A DNA stretch of 64,000 nt from Novosphingobium lindaniclasticum LE124 (GCF_000445125.1 NZ_ATHL01000076.1:186001-250000); one strand, 5' to 3'; shown: positions 35,834 through 45,050, counted from the stretch's first letter. Made by a program: numbers and translations. The notes: a model not told the origin generated them from the sequence alone.

Positions 35834-37386
35834 CCGCCGCCACCCTGCACGATCTTTTCGCGGCGAACCTCCCGGCACGCGCCGACACGGTCTTTCTGAT
35901 CGATCCCGAGCGCGAAGCCACTTACGCCGAAATCGACGCTTATGCCGCCACCGTCGCCGCGATCCTCAAGGTTCACGGAGTCGGCCCCGGAGACCGCATC
36001 TTGGTGCAAGTGCGCAAAGGCATCACGGAAGTCGCGGCGATCCTGGGCGTGACCCGCGTCGGCGCGGTGCTGGTGGATATCAGCACGGCCTGGACGGCCG
36101 AGCAGGTACGCTATGTCGCCGATGACTGCGGGGCGCGACTTCTCATCCTCGAGCCCGCGCTGGCCCGCGCCGTGATCGCCGGCGGGATCGAGTCGGCGCG
36201 CGTACTGCCCGTCTCGGAGGTCCGTTTCCCGCCTGGCGAACCGCAGGTTCCGCAAATCGCGGCGGTTCCCAGGCTCAGCGAGGATCTCGCCGCCATCATC
36301 TACACCTCCGGCTCCACCGGCCAGCCCAAGGGGGTGATGCTCAGCCATGGCAACATCCTGCAAGGCGCCCGGTCCGTCGCCGAATACTTGCATCTGACTG
36401 GGGCCGATCGGCTGCTGAGCGTGCTGCCCTACAGCTTCGATTACGGCTTCAACCAGCTGACGACGATGATGCTCACCGGAGGCAGCGTGGTGCACCAGAG
36501 CGTGCCGATGGCAAGCGAGATCGTCGCCTCGCTCGTAAAGCACGCCGTGACCGGGCTGGCAGCGGTCCCGCCACTGTGGATCCAGATCGTGCGATATCTG
36601 GCGAGCGCACGAACGCCGCTCCCGGCGCTTCGCTTCATAACGAACTCGGGCGGCCGCATACCGGCAAGCACGCTCGAAATAATGCCATCTGTCTTACCTA
36701 ATGCACAGATATTCCTCATGTATGGGCTCACGGAGGCGTTCCGCTCGACGTTCCTTCACCCCAACCGCTTCGCCGCCAAGATGGGCTCGATCGGCCGAGC
36801 TATTCCGGGCGCCGAAGTCTTCGTCATCCGCCACGGCGAAGGACTTGCCACGCCGGGACAGCAGGGTGAACTGGTCCATCGCGGCCCCCTCGTCAGCCAG
36901 GGGTACTGGAATCGCCCCGAAGCGACGGCCGAGAAGATCCGGCCCTGCCCGGAGTTGTTCGATCGCTTCGGTGACGAGCCGGTGGTCTACAGCGGCGATA
37001 TCGTCCGCATCGATGAAGATGGCGACTTGTGGTTCGTCGGCCGCAACGACGCACTCATCAAGACCAGCGGCTACCGCGTAAGCCCCGATGAAGTGGAGGA
37101 CCTCGTCTACCGCAGCGGAATTGCCGCCGATGTCGTGGCTTTCGGCGTACAGGACGACCTGCTCGGCCAGGCCGTCCATATTGCGGTCACGCTGCTTGTG
37201 GGCGGCACTCGCGAAGCGCTGCTGGCGCACTGCCGCGCCGCCATGCCTGCCTACATGGTGCCGCACCGCATACATCTGTGGCCGGAACCCATGCCACGAA
37301 CCGCCAGCGGCAAGCTCTCGCGTCCGGAAGTCATCCGCGAATGCCGGGTCGCTTCCGCCGGCCCATCCCTTCATGATTCTCCATGA
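35830..37386 (+). CDS. AMP-forming acyl/aminoacyl ligase, exosortase-A-associated type
   Basis: A 518-residue ANL-family adenylating enzyme starting at an ATG that overlaps the previous stop. Motifs: AAIIYTSGSTGQPKGVMLSHG (P-loop), FLMYGLTEAFRSTFL, VYSGDIVRIDEDGDLWFVGR and a C-terminal Lys in RTASGKLSRPE. The gene order ligase-ACP-PLP decarboxylase matches the trio known near exosortase-A polysaccharide loci (TIGR03098/TIGR03099). It probably activates a carboxylic or amino acid and loads it on the ACP encoded 29 bp downstream. A short AT-rich patch lies near 36655-36720. Confidence 0.87.
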   Translation: MTAATLHDLFAANLPARADTVFLIDPEREATYAEIDAYAATVAAILKVHGVGPGDRILVQVRKGITEVAAILGVTRVGAVLVDISTAWTAEQVRYVADDCGARLLILEPALARAVIAGGIESARVLPVSEVRFPPGEPQVPQIAAVPRLSEDLAAIIYTSGSTGQPKGVMLSHGNILQGARSVAEYLHLTGADRLLSVLPYSFDYGFNQLTTMMLTGGSVVHQSVPMASEIVASLVKHAVTGLAAVPPLWIQIVRYLASARTPLPALRFITNSGGRIPASTLEIMPSVLPNAQIFLMYGLTEAFRSTFLHPNRFAAKMGSIGRAIPGAEVFVIRHGEGLATPGQQGELVHRGPLVSQGYWNRPEATAEKIRPCPELFDRFGDEPVVYSGDIVRIDEDGDLWFVGRNDALIKTSGYRVSPDEVEDLVYRSGIAADVVAFGVQDDLLGQAVHIAVTLLVGGTREALLAHCRAAMPAYMVPHRIHLWPEPMPRTASGKLSRPEVIRECRVASAGPSLHDSP

Positions 37387-37414
37387 ATCTATCTTTTACA
37401 AGGATTTGCCTGAC

Positions 37415-37654
37415 ATGCCTCTGACTGAGTCCAGCCTGATCCGCAGCATCGCCCAATTCGCCGCTCTGGAAGGCCAAGTCGCCCCCGAAACGCCGCTTTT
37501 CTCCAGCGGCGCCCTGGATTCGGTCGCCATGCTGAACCTCATCCTGTTCATCGAGCGGGAGACCGGCGCTGAAATCCGTGCAGAGGACGTTACGCTGGAA
37601 AACTTCGACACCGCCGCCAGCATCCTCGATTTCGCCCGGAAGCTGGCAGCGTGA
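37415..37654 (+). CDS. Stand-alone acyl carrier protein
   Basis: A 79-residue carrier with a phosphopantetheine attachment Ser at position 36 (SSGALDSVAML, a D-S-x-x form) and a typical four-helix length. The start is the ATG of MPLTESSLIRSI, with AAGGA about 10 bp upstream; an extended start 21 codons earlier is possible. It sits between the adenylating ligase and the PLP-dependent decarboxylase and overlaps the latter (GTGA). It would carry the activated acid. Modification by the Sfp-type enzyme at 5 kb is plausible. Confidence 0.9.
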   Translation: MPLTESSLIRSIAQFAALEGQVAPETPLFSSGALDSVAMLNLILFIERETGAEIRAEDVTLENFDTAASILDFARKLAA

Positions 37655-38970
37655 CTCGATCCGACGAGGACGAACTTTTGAAAAGGGCCGCCGACCGTTT
37701 TGGAACGCCGTGCTTCGTCTATTTCACCCAGCGGATCGAGCAGCGCATTTCCTTGCTGCGAACCAACTTCGGCCCCGATCTGGGCCTCAGCTATGCGGTC
37801 AAGGCCAACCCCAATCCCGCTCTGCTGGAGTGGCTCTCCGGCGAAGTGGATCATCTCGACATCTCTTCGGCGGGAGAACTGCGACTGGCTCAGGAGGCCG
37901 GCTGGGACCCCGCTCTGCTGAGCTTCACCGGCCCCGGCAAGCGCGAGGCGGAAATCCGCGAGGCCATCCGCGCCGGTGTGGGCCACCTGGTGATCGAGTC
38001 CCTGCGAGAGGCGCGCATCGCGGATCGGATCGCCCGGCAGGCAGCGCGCGTGCAGCCGGTTCTCGTGCGGATATCGCCCGAAAGCCTGCCCAAGGGCTTT
38101 GGAGACCAGATGGCCGGAAAGCCCACGCCATTCGGCATCGATATGGAAGTGGCACATGACGCGATCTCCATAATTCAGTCTCTTACAGGACTAAGCTTAG
38201 CCGGATTTCACATCTACGCGGGAACGCAATGCCTCAAAGCGGACGTGATCGCGGAGACTTACCGACACCTGCTAGATATATTCGCGCGGCTTTGTTCGGC
38301 GCATGACGTCAAGCCCGCGATGCTGGTGATGGGCTCAGGTCTGGGTGTTCCCTATCACCAAGGCGAGACGCCGGTCGATTTACGTTTTGTTTCCAGGATG
38401 TTGAATGGTGAACTTTCCACTTTCAGGAAAGAACCCCGCTTCACGAATGCCAAGATAGTGCTCGAACTTGGCCGCTATCTCGTATCGCAAGCGGGGTATT
38501 TCGTCACGAGGGTAGTCTCCACCAAGACCTCGCGCGGAAGACGGATCGCCATTTGCGACGGCGGCATGAACAACCATCTCCCCGCGTCCGGCCATTTCGG
38601 CATGGTGATGCGCCGGAGTTATCGAATGCACAGCATCGGCGTTCGAAACGGTTCTGCCGACGAGACGGAGGCGGTGGACGTAGTAGGCCCGCTCTGCACC
38701 TCGATCGATCGTCTCGCCAGCGGTGTCGAACTTCCCCGATTGGACGAAGGCGACCTGATCGCCGTGCACAACAGCGGCGCCTACGGCCTAACCGCAAGCC
38801 CGGTTCATTTCATCAGCCATCCGATGCCGGAAGAAGTCATGGTCGTGGCCGATACGCTTCTGCGCATCACGCGGTCGTTCGCCAGCGGCCCGGCGCGCGC
38901 CTGCGATTCGGAGGACGCGGTCAGGCTCGTGGACGGCACCCACCCCGCAGCCGCCAATCAAAACGCATGA
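37651..38970 (+). CDS. PLP-dependent decarboxylase, Orn/DAP fold-III, exosortase-A-associated type
   Basis: A 439-residue enzyme of the LysA/ornithine-decarboxylase fold, beginning with GTG that overlaps the ACP stop. The PLP Lys is residue 51 (SYAVKANPNP); HLDISSAGELRLAQEAG, IYAGTQCLKAD, ELGRYLVSQAGYFVTRV and the C-terminal GAYGLTASPVHF are family signatures. Next to the ligase and ACP it corresponds to the exosortase-A-associated decarboxylase group (TIGR03099). It probably decarboxylates an amino acid, free or carrier-bound, to supply an amine. Local AT-rich stretches with TTA codons (around 38160-38215 and 38390-38470) differ from the flanking codon use. Confidence 0.88.
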   Translation: MTRSDEDELLKRAADRFGTPCFVYFTQRIEQRISLLRTNFGPDLGLSYAVKANPNPALLEWLSGEVDHLDISSAGELRLAQEAGWDPALLSFTGPGKREAEIREAIRAGVGHLVIESLREARIADRIARQAARVQPVLVRISPESLPKGFGDQMAGKPTPFGIDMEVAHDAISIIQSLTGLSLAGFHIYAGTQCLKADVIAETYRHLLDIFARLCSAHDVKPAMLVMGSGLGVPYHQGETPVDLRFVSRMLNGELSTFRKEPRFTNAKIVLELGRYLVSQAGYFVTRVVSTKTSRGRRIAICDGGMNNHLPASGHFGMVMRRSYRMHSIGVRNGSADETEAVDVVGPLCTSIDRLASGVELPRLDEGDLIAVHNSGAYGLTASPVHFISHPMPEEVMVVADTLLRITRSFASGPARACDSEDAVRLVDGTHPAAANQNA

Positions 38971-38986
38971 TCCGGGGCCGCCTGCG

Positions 38987-40048
38987 GTGAGCCGGCCGAG
39001 CCTCCTTCTACTCGGTGCGGCAGCCGCGCTCACGCCTGCTGGACCTGTTCCGGGGCGTAGCCCGATCACGACGCGGCAACTCACCCCCGCCCACATGCTC
39101 TCTGCCGAACCGCGTCAGCAAGAACTCGCCCCCAGCCTCGCACGCACATTCAATACCGCTGTGCCATCGGCAGGCATGCACTTACCGCCTGCGGCCCCCT
39201 TCCACTTCGATGCCGGACCACAGGATCGCGATCGAGCCATCGACTGCCTTGCCGCCGCGGCTTATTACGAGGCCGGTCGCGAAGCCCCGGACCAGCGCGC
39301 CGTGGTGCAAGTCGTACTCAACCGCGTGCGCCATGCCGCTTTTCCGTCCACGATCTGCGGCGTCGTCTTTGCCGGCGCCGACCGGGTGACGGGATGCCAG
39401 TTCACCTTCACCTGCGACGGGTCTCTCGGCCGGCGCCGTCCCTCCCCGCGCGACTGGCGCGATGCGCGCGACCGGGCTGCCGAAATGCTTCTCGGCCGCG
39501 TGGAGAGCCTCGTCGGCCAGGCGACGCATTATCATACGTATTGGGTTGCACCGCCCTGGGACCGCGCCATGAACCAACTGGCAGTCGTCAATAGCCATCT
39601 GTTTTTCGGCTGGCGCGGCGCGGCGGGAGATCCTTCGGCTTTCGGTCGGCGCTACCGTGGCGGAGAGCCTGACCTCGCGCGGCTGGGTAGCCTTTCGTCG
39701 CCCGGAAAGCACCTGGCAGGCACAACGGATCCGGCTCCGGCGATCGCGCATGGCGAGCCGCAAGCGCGCGAAGCGGATGACGACCTGTTCCTCGTGGCCT
39801 TGCCGGGAAACGCCTCCGCCTCGTTCCCGCGCCTTGCCGAAGAGCGCTGCGGCAAACTGCCGGACTGCCGCTTCATCGGCTGGACCGATCCCGCCCGCAA
39901 GGCACACGCTCTGCCGCTCCCCGGCGCGTCCGTGGACACCATCTCCTTTACCTATGTTCGGCGAGCCGGCGCGCTCGGCGATGCCCGGTGGAACTGTAGC
40001 GAGTTCCCACGCGAGCGCGAAGAGGAATGCCTCCTGCGCGGCACCTGA
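38987..40048 (+). CDS. Cell-wall hydrolase, SleB type
   Basis: A 353-residue protein starting at GTG 16 bp after the decarboxylase. A hydrophobic N terminus (SLLLLGAAAALTPAG) suggests export. Residues about 80-215 form a Hydrolase_2/SleB domain: DCLAAAAYYEAGREAPDQRAVVQVVLNRV with the catalytic-type Glu, then FAGADRVTGCQFTFTCDGS and THYHTYWVAPPW. The enzyme cleaves peptidoglycan glycan strands. The C-terminal about 100 residues are unrelated, with paired Cys (CGKLPDC and CSEFPREREEEC), and may form a small disulfide-bonded domain. It may open the wall for the export complex. Confidence 0.87.
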   Translation: MSRPSLLLLGAAAALTPAGPVPGRSPITTRQLTPAHMLSAEPRQQELAPSLARTFNTAVPSAGMHLPPAAPFHFDAGPQDRDRAIDCLAAAAYYEAGREAPDQRAVVQVVLNRVRHAAFPSTICGVVFAGADRVTGCQFTFTCDGSLGRRRPSPRDWRDARDRAAEMLLGRVESLVGQATHYHTYWVAPPWDRAMNQLAVVNSHLFFGWRGAAGDPSAFGRRYRGGEPDLARLGSLSSPGKHLAGTTDPAPAIAHGEPQAREADDDLFLVALPGNASASFPRLAEERCGKLPDCRFIGWTDPARKAHALPLPGASVDTISFTYVRRAGALGDARWNCSEFPREREEECLLRGT

Positions 40049-40095
40049 AGCCGACTACCCTTGGCCACGCCGCAGCGCCGGCCCCAGCCCCAGCC

Positions 40096-40130
40096 ATGTG
40101 ATAGTTTCACATAGACATGTTTCGTAACAT
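40096..40130. promoter_or_regulatory. Two adjacent inverted repeats upstream of the two-component operon
   Basis: The 317-bp gap 40049-40365 contains no gene. Two perfect inverted repeats lie side by side: ATGTGA-5 nt-TCACAT (40096-40112) and ATGTT-4 nt-AACAT (40117-40130), in the most AT-rich part of the gap and about 240 bp before the response-regulator start. They look like operator half-sites for dimeric regulators; autoregulation by the downstream OmpR-type protein or control by another factor is possible. Nothing else is evident in the rest of the gap. Confidence 0.4.
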
Positions 40131-40365
40131 TTCTGCACAAAGCGAGAAATCCGAAACGGCCAGTTTCGCAAGCGAGCGAACCAGAGACCCGATCAGATGA
40201 GACCCTCCTTCTCGCAGTCGCCCAGCCCTCGGCGGGGCATGGGTTTCCGATAGCGGACAGCCCGGTGTCGTTCCGGCTTGGCGGATCCTTGTCCTCTGTG
40301 CCGACAGATCGCACAGGCCGTTTGCCAAGCGGCACCTGAAAACCTACATCCAACATGAAGAGACG

Positions 40366-41154
40366 ATGAGCAACATAACAGCCCCCATCTATCGCCATCT
40401 CGATGAAGGCCCGATGCCCACACCGACGATCCTGCTGGTAGAGGACGATGGTCCTCTGCGCACCCTTACTTCCCGCGCCTTGCGTCAGAGCGGATTCAAC
40501 GTTCTGACTGCCGCGACGGGTGCCGAAATGTGGGTCACTCTGCGCGAAGGCCCGGTCAGCCTAGTCGTGCTCGATATCATGCTTCCGGGCACCAGCGGCT
40601 TCGACCTGTTCCGCCGCCTGCGCCGCGAATGCGACATCCCCGTAATCTTCATCAGCGCCCGCGGGAGCGAGGAAGACCGCGTGCTCGGACTGGAACTCGG
40701 CGCCGACGATTATCTGGCCAAGCCTTTCAGCACGCGTGAACTGGCCGCCCGCGTCAGCGCCGTACTGCGCCGGGGCGGCAACAATCCGGTCACGACCGAA
40801 TTCAACGGCAGCGAAACCGTGGCAGACGGCCGCACCCCGGAATCGATCCATTTCGAAGGCTGGAACCTCTCCATGGCCCGCCGCGAATTGCGCTCCCCCA
40901 CCGGCGCCATGGTGGACCTGACCGGCGCCGAGTTCGACCTGCTGGCCACCTTCCTAGCCTATCCGCAGCGCGTGCTCGGCCGCGAGCGGCTGATCGAGCT
41001 TTCGCGCTCGCGCCTGGGTGACAGTTCGGACCGCAGCGTCGACGTTCTCGTCAGCCGTCTGCGCCGCAAGCTCCAGGCCGAAGGCGGAGAATCGCCGATC
41101 GTCACCGTTCGCGGCGTCGGCTACATGTTCAAGGCCGAGGTTTCGCGCGCCTGA
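40366..41154 (+). CDS. OmpR-family response regulator
   Basis: A 262-residue regulator with an intact receiver: acidic pair Glu26-Asp27-Asp28 (LLVEDDGPL), phospho-acceptor Asp70 (VVLDIMLP) and Lys120 (YLAKPFS). A winged-helix DNA-binding domain occupies about 160-258 (DLTGAEFDLLATFLAYPQRVL, SSDRSVDVLVSRLRRKL and TVRGVGYMF). The start is the upstream ATG; an ATG 16 codons later is also possible. It overlaps the kinase gene by one base (TGATG) and forms a classical pair with it. Targets are not evident, though carbonic anhydrase and bicarbonate-type transporter genes follow. Confidence 0.93.
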   Translation: MSNITAPIYRHLDEGPMPTPTILLVEDDGPLRTLTSRALRQSGFNVLTAATGAEMWVTLREGPVSLVVLDIMLPGTSGFDLFRRLRRECDIPVIFISARGSEEDRVLGLELGADDYLAKPFSTRELAARVSAVLRRGGNNPVTTEFNGSETVADGRTPESIHFEGWNLSMARRELRSPTGAMVDLTGAEFDLLATFLAYPQRVLGRERLIELSRSRLGDSSDRSVDVLVSRLRRKLQAEGGESPIVTVRGVGYMFKAEVSRA

Positions 41155-42479
41155 TGTCCTTGCGCCGGTTCCGCCTGTTCCGGCGCTTCGGACTGCCCGA
41201 GCGGCTGATAGCAGTTCTGTTGCTGGTCTTCGTCATCGACGTGATCTGCAATACCGTGCTGTTCGAGCGCGCCAACACGTTCGAGCTGCGCCGCGACGAT
41301 GCCCAGCGCATCGCCGAAAACCTGGTTCTGGCGCGGCGCGCGATCGAGCACTCGGATGCGGAGGAGCGTCCATCCGTCACCTCGGCGCTCAGCACGGCGA
41401 AGTTTTCGCTGACGCTGATCGACCAGTCCAAGCGCTACCGAGGGTCGCTGCGGCTTGCAAATCTGCGGGCTCAGGTCATCGAAATTGAGCCGGAACTCGC
41501 CCAGAGCGACCTCGAGCTTCATCTCGAATCCATTCCGCGCGACGGCAATATTGGTGGTTCGCTCCGCCTTGCGGACGGCACGGTGCTCGACTTCCGCACG
41601 CATGCCCGTTCCGCCTGGAAGCTGAGCATCGGCCGCTTCGCCAGCCTGCTGCTGCCGACCCTCTTGCTGATGTCGCTAGCTTGGCTGCTTCTGCGCGCCG
41701 CTCTCAATCCGCTGCGTTCGCTCATCCGGGCGACGCGTCACTTCGACGCCGGGCCGCCGCGTCCCGTGCCGGAACGCGGGCCCGATGAAATGCGCGAACT
41801 GATCCGCGCCATGAACGAGATGCAGGAACGCATCCATCAGTCCATGGTCGACCGCACGCATACGATGCTTGCGATCGGTCACGACCTCAAGACGCCTCTC
41901 TCGCGGATGCGCCTGCGGCTAGACGACGGGGATGTCGATCCGGTGGTTCGCGACGGCATCAACCATGACATCGACGAGATGCGGATGCTGCTCGATTCGA
42001 TCCAGGCCTATGTCGATACCGGAGGCACCCAGATACCGGCAGAGCGCATCGACCTGGCGATCATGGCGGAAACGCTCGTCGACACGGCTGCCGACCGGGG
42101 CGCCAGGGCGACTTACGAAGGTCTTTCCTCCCTGGAAATCATGGCGAGGCCGGTGTCGATCCGCCGCGCCTTGTCCAACCTGATAGAGAATGCTCTCCAC
42201 TACGGCGGAAACGTCCGCGTCGGGCTGCGCCGGGATGGCGGAGCGGCGGAAATCACGATCGATGACGACGGCCCGGGCATTCCCGAGGAGCGGATTACCG
42301 ACGCGCTTCAACCTTTCGTGCGTCTCGACACGGCCCGCGCCCGCGACACCGCCGGCATGGGCCTGGGCCTTCCGATCGTACGCAAGGCCGTGCGCCTGGA
42401 AGGGGGAACGCTGGACCTGCGCAACCGGCCCGAGGGTGGTTTGCGAGCCACGATTCGCTTGCCGATCACGACGCACTGA
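41154..42479 (+). CDS. Membrane sensor histidine kinase (EnvZ-like architecture)
   Basis: A 441-residue kinase. Two membrane spans (about 18-38 and 163-183) flank a periplasmic sensor of about 125 residues. A HAMP linker (about 184-236) leads to the dimerisation helix with phospho-His243 (IGHDLKTPLSRMRLRL). The ATPase domain has N box NLIENALHYG, G1 box DDDGPGIPEE and G2 box GMGLGLPIV. It would phosphorylate the response regulator encoded immediately upstream. The stimulus is unknown; the architecture resembles osmotic or envelope sensors. Confidence 0.93.
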   Translation: MSLRRFRLFRRFGLPERLIAVLLLVFVIDVICNTVLFERANTFELRRDDAQRIAENLVLARRAIEHSDAEERPSVTSALSTAKFSLTLIDQSKRYRGSLRLANLRAQVIEIEPELAQSDLELHLESIPRDGNIGGSLRLADGTVLDFRTHARSAWKLSIGRFASLLLPTLLLMSLAWLLLRAALNPLRSLIRATRHFDAGPPRPVPERGPDEMRELIRAMNEMQERIHQSMVDRTHTMLAIGHDLKTPLSRMRLRLDDGDVDPVVRDGINHDIDEMRMLLDSIQAYVDTGGTQIPAERIDLAIMAETLVDTAADRGARATYEGLSSLEIMARPVSIRRALSNLIENALHYGGNVRVGLRRDGGAAEITIDDDGPGIPEERITDALQPFVRLDTARARDTAGMGLGLPIVRKAVRLEGGTLDLRNRPEGGLRATIRLPITTH

Positions 42480-42755
42480 GCGCTCGGTGCGACGAAGGGC
42501 GTCCCCCCTTCCGCCAAATGCCTGTTAAAGTTCGGCAATAGGCGGAAACATGAAGCGATCCGGGAAAAAGTGCCCGTGATCCGGGGATTTTGGCTGAATT
42601 TTCGTTCACCTACGCTGCGGTGCAGCAACATTTCCTGACAAATCCGCACGACGGCTGAAAACAGCAATCCGTACCTTTCTTCTCAAGCTCCGCGCCCCGT
42701 TCCCCCCACCCCTCCGGCGCGCGCGGAGCACCCGAAACAAAGAAAGGTGACGAGA

Positions 42756-43445
42756 GTGAATGAACTGATCGGACGCGTCTTCCATTTCGAGAAGACCATC
42801 TTTCCCGCCAGCAGCGAACTGTTCGGAAAGCTCGCCAATGAAGGTCAGGAACCCAAGGCCCTGATGATCTCCTGCGCGGACTCGCGCATCGTGCCGGAGC
42901 AGATCATGCAGGCGCAGCCGGGCGATCTCTTCGTTTGCCGCAACGCCGGCAACATGGTTCCGCCTTACGCGACGCAGAACGGCGGCGTCACCTCCACGGT
43001 GGAATATGCCGTTGCCGTGCTCGGTGTGCGGGACATCATCATCAGCGGCCACTCCGGCTGCGGCGCCATGAAGGCCCTGGCCGATCCGACCGGTCTCGAA
43101 ACGATGCCGAACGTGGCGGCATGGCTGAAGCACGGCGCAGCCGCCGAGCACATCGTCAGCACCTGCCACGGCGAACTCGAAGGCGATGAGCGGGTCCGCG
43201 CGATCACTCTGGAGAACATCATCGCGCAGATCAGCCACTTGCGCACCCACCCCTTCGTCGCTTCGGCGATAGCGCGCGGTGAAATGACGCTGCACGGCTG
43301 GTACGTGGACATTCACGCCGGCCAGGTTCTCGGCCTGGACGGCGACACCGGCCAGTTCGTGCCGCTGCGCGAAGACAGCCCGCTGCCCGTGGCCCTTGCC
43401 GCCAAGAACCGCTTCGCTACCGAATACGCCGAGGCCGCAGAGTGA
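42756..43445 (+). CDS. Beta-carbonic anhydrase
   Basis: A 229-residue cytosolic enzyme interconverting CO2 and bicarbonate. Zinc ligands are visible: Cys40 and Asp42 in ISCADSR, His99 and Cys102 in SGHSGCG; the active-site Arg44 pairs with Asp42. GTG 42756 is chosen as start because AGAAAGG ends 8 bp upstream; a GTG three codons earlier is possible. A 9-bp stem (42687-42695 with 42721-42729) lies in the leader. The stop overlaps the start of the SulP gene (GTGA), linking it to anion transport. Confidence 0.93.
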   Translation: MNELIGRVFHFEKTIFPASSELFGKLANEGQEPKALMISCADSRIVPEQIMQAQPGDLFVCRNAGNMVPPYATQNGGVTSTVEYAVAVLGVRDIIISGHSGCGAMKALADPTGLETMPNVAAWLKHGAAAEHIVSTCHGELEGDERVRAITLENIIAQISHLRTHPFVASAIARGEMTLHGWYVDIHAGQVLGLDGDTGQFVPLREDSPLPVALAAKNRFATEYAEAAE

Positions 43446-45001
43446 CGACCGCAGCGTCCAACCCCTCCCCGGCCGCTGCCGGGGAGGCTGCGCGAAGCGG
43501 GCCTTTCGCGTTCTTCGCCAGGGATTTCACGGCCTCGATCGTGGTGTTCCTGGTGGCGATGCCGCTCTGCATGGGCATCGCCATCGCTTCCGGCGTTCCG
43601 CCTGAAAAAGGCCTCGTCACCGGCATCATCGGCGGCCTCGTGGTCGGCCTTCTGGCCGGCTCGCCTCTCCAGGTGAGCGGCCCGGCGGCCGGCCTTGCAG
43701 TCATCGTCTTCGAATTCGTGCGTGAGCATGGCCTGGAAGCGCTTGGCCCCGTCCTGCTGCTGGCAGGCGTGTTCCAGCTCGTGGCCGGCGCTCTTCGCCT
43801 CGGCGGCCTGTTCCGCGCGATCAGCCCGGCAGTGGTCCACGGCATGCTGGCCGGCATCGGCGCCCTGATCGTGATCGGCCAGTTCCACATCCTCTTCGAC
43901 GAGAAGCCGATGTCGAGCGGGCTCGAAAACCTGGCGATGATGCCTTCGCGCGTGCTGGGTCTCGACCCTTCCAACCTGGCCTCCACCGAACTCGCCGTCA
44001 TGCTGGGCGTGCTGACCATGGTCGTGATGCTGGGCTGGGAAAAGGTCCGCCCGAAGAGCATGGGCCTGGTTCCCGGCGCTCTGCTCGGCGTGGTCGCCGC
44101 GACAGCCGCCGCCTGGGCCCTGGGCCTGGACGTCGCCCGCATCGCTGTGCCTGAATCGATCGGCGCCGCCTTCACGCTGCCGACCGATAGCGGATGGTTC
44201 GCGCCGCTCGGCAACCCCGCCCTGATCGTCGCCGCGCTGGCGATCGCCTTCATCGCCAGTGCCGAGACGCTGCTTTCGGCCGCTGCGGTGGATCGCATGC
44301 ACGACGGCGTGCGTACCAAGTACGACAAGGAACTGCGCGCCCAGGGCATCGGCAACCTGCTCTGCGGCGTGTTCGGCGCCCTGCCGATGACCGGCGTGAT
44401 CGTGCGCAGTTCCGCGAACGTCCAGGCCGGTGCCAAGACCCGTCTCTCGACGATCCTGCACGGCACCTGGATCCTGGCCTTCATCGCGCTCCTGCCCTGG
44501 CTGCTGCGTGAAGTTCCGATGGCTGCGCTGGGCGGTGTTCTGGTAGTGACGGGTTGGCGCCTGGTCAGCATCAGCCACGTGCGTCACCTGTTCCACAATT
44601 ACGGCGCCTTCCCGGCGGTGATCTGGGCAGTGACGTTCGTTCTGGTCGTCACCACCGACCTGCTGACCGGCGTGCTGGCGGGCTTGGCACTGACGGTGCT
44701 CGAACTGGCTCCGCACTTCCGCAACCTCAAGCTGAAAGTGGAAGAGCACGAGTCCGACGAATCGACCCGCCTCGCCCTCGGTGGCGGCGCGACGTTCCTG
44801 GGCCTTACCCGCCTCAACAAGGTGCTCGAAAAGCTGCCGCACGGCCGCCCGGTCCATCTCGACCTGGGCCAGCTCAAGGTCATGGATCACACCACCGCCG
44901 AGACCATCAGCGAATGGCTCAACCGCCGCCGCCAGAGCGGCCATGCAGACCGCGTGACCGGACCCGAGCCGATCTTGCGCCCCCTGCCGGTCGCCGCCTG
45001 A
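43442..45001 (+). CDS. SulP-family anion transporter (probably bicarbonate)
   Basis: A 519-residue membrane transporter beginning at GTG, coupled to carbonic anhydrase. The SulP signature region (FFARDFTASIVVFLVAMPLCMGIAIASGVPPEKGLVTGIIGG), about 11-13 spans, a conserved SAETLLSAAAVDRMHD segment and LPMTGVIVRSSANVQAG are present, followed by a short C-terminal STAS-like region (VHLDLGQLKVMDHTTAETI). Family members move sulfate, bicarbonate or dicarboxylates. Coupling to a beta-carbonic anhydrase argues for bicarbonate uptake, as in other anhydrase-linked SulP proteins; this is inference. Confidence 0.9.
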   Translation: MTTAASNPSPAAAGEAARSGPFAFFARDFTASIVVFLVAMPLCMGIAIASGVPPEKGLVTGIIGGLVVGLLAGSPLQVSGPAAGLAVIVFEFVREHGLEALGPVLLLAGVFQLVAGALRLGGLFRAISPAVVHGMLAGIGALIVIGQFHILFDEKPMSSGLENLAMMPSRVLGLDPSNLASTELAVMLGVLTMVVMLGWEKVRPKSMGLVPGALLGVVAATAAAWALGLDVARIAVPESIGAAFTLPTDSGWFAPLGNPALIVAALAIAFIASAETLLSAAAVDRMHDGVRTKYDKELRAQGIGNLLCGVFGALPMTGVIVRSSANVQAGAKTRLSTILHGTWILAFIALLPWLLREVPMAALGGVLVVTGWRLVSISHVRHLFHNYGAFPAVIWAVTFVLVVTTDLLTGVLAGLALTVLELAPHFRNLKLKVEEHESDESTRLALGGGATFLGLTRLNKVLEKLPHGRPVHLDLGQLKVMDHTTAETISEWLNRRRQSGHADRVTGPEPILRPLPVAA

Positions 45002-45050
45002 CGGAGTTACCGCGCTTTCAAGACGCGGGCACCTGCGTCCCTTCTTCTTG

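Noticed and set aside
43313..44944. A 543-codon minus-strand frame opposite the SulP transporter
   Set aside because: Very His/Gln/Asp-rich, typical of antisense to hydrophobic membrane codons; no RBS or motif.
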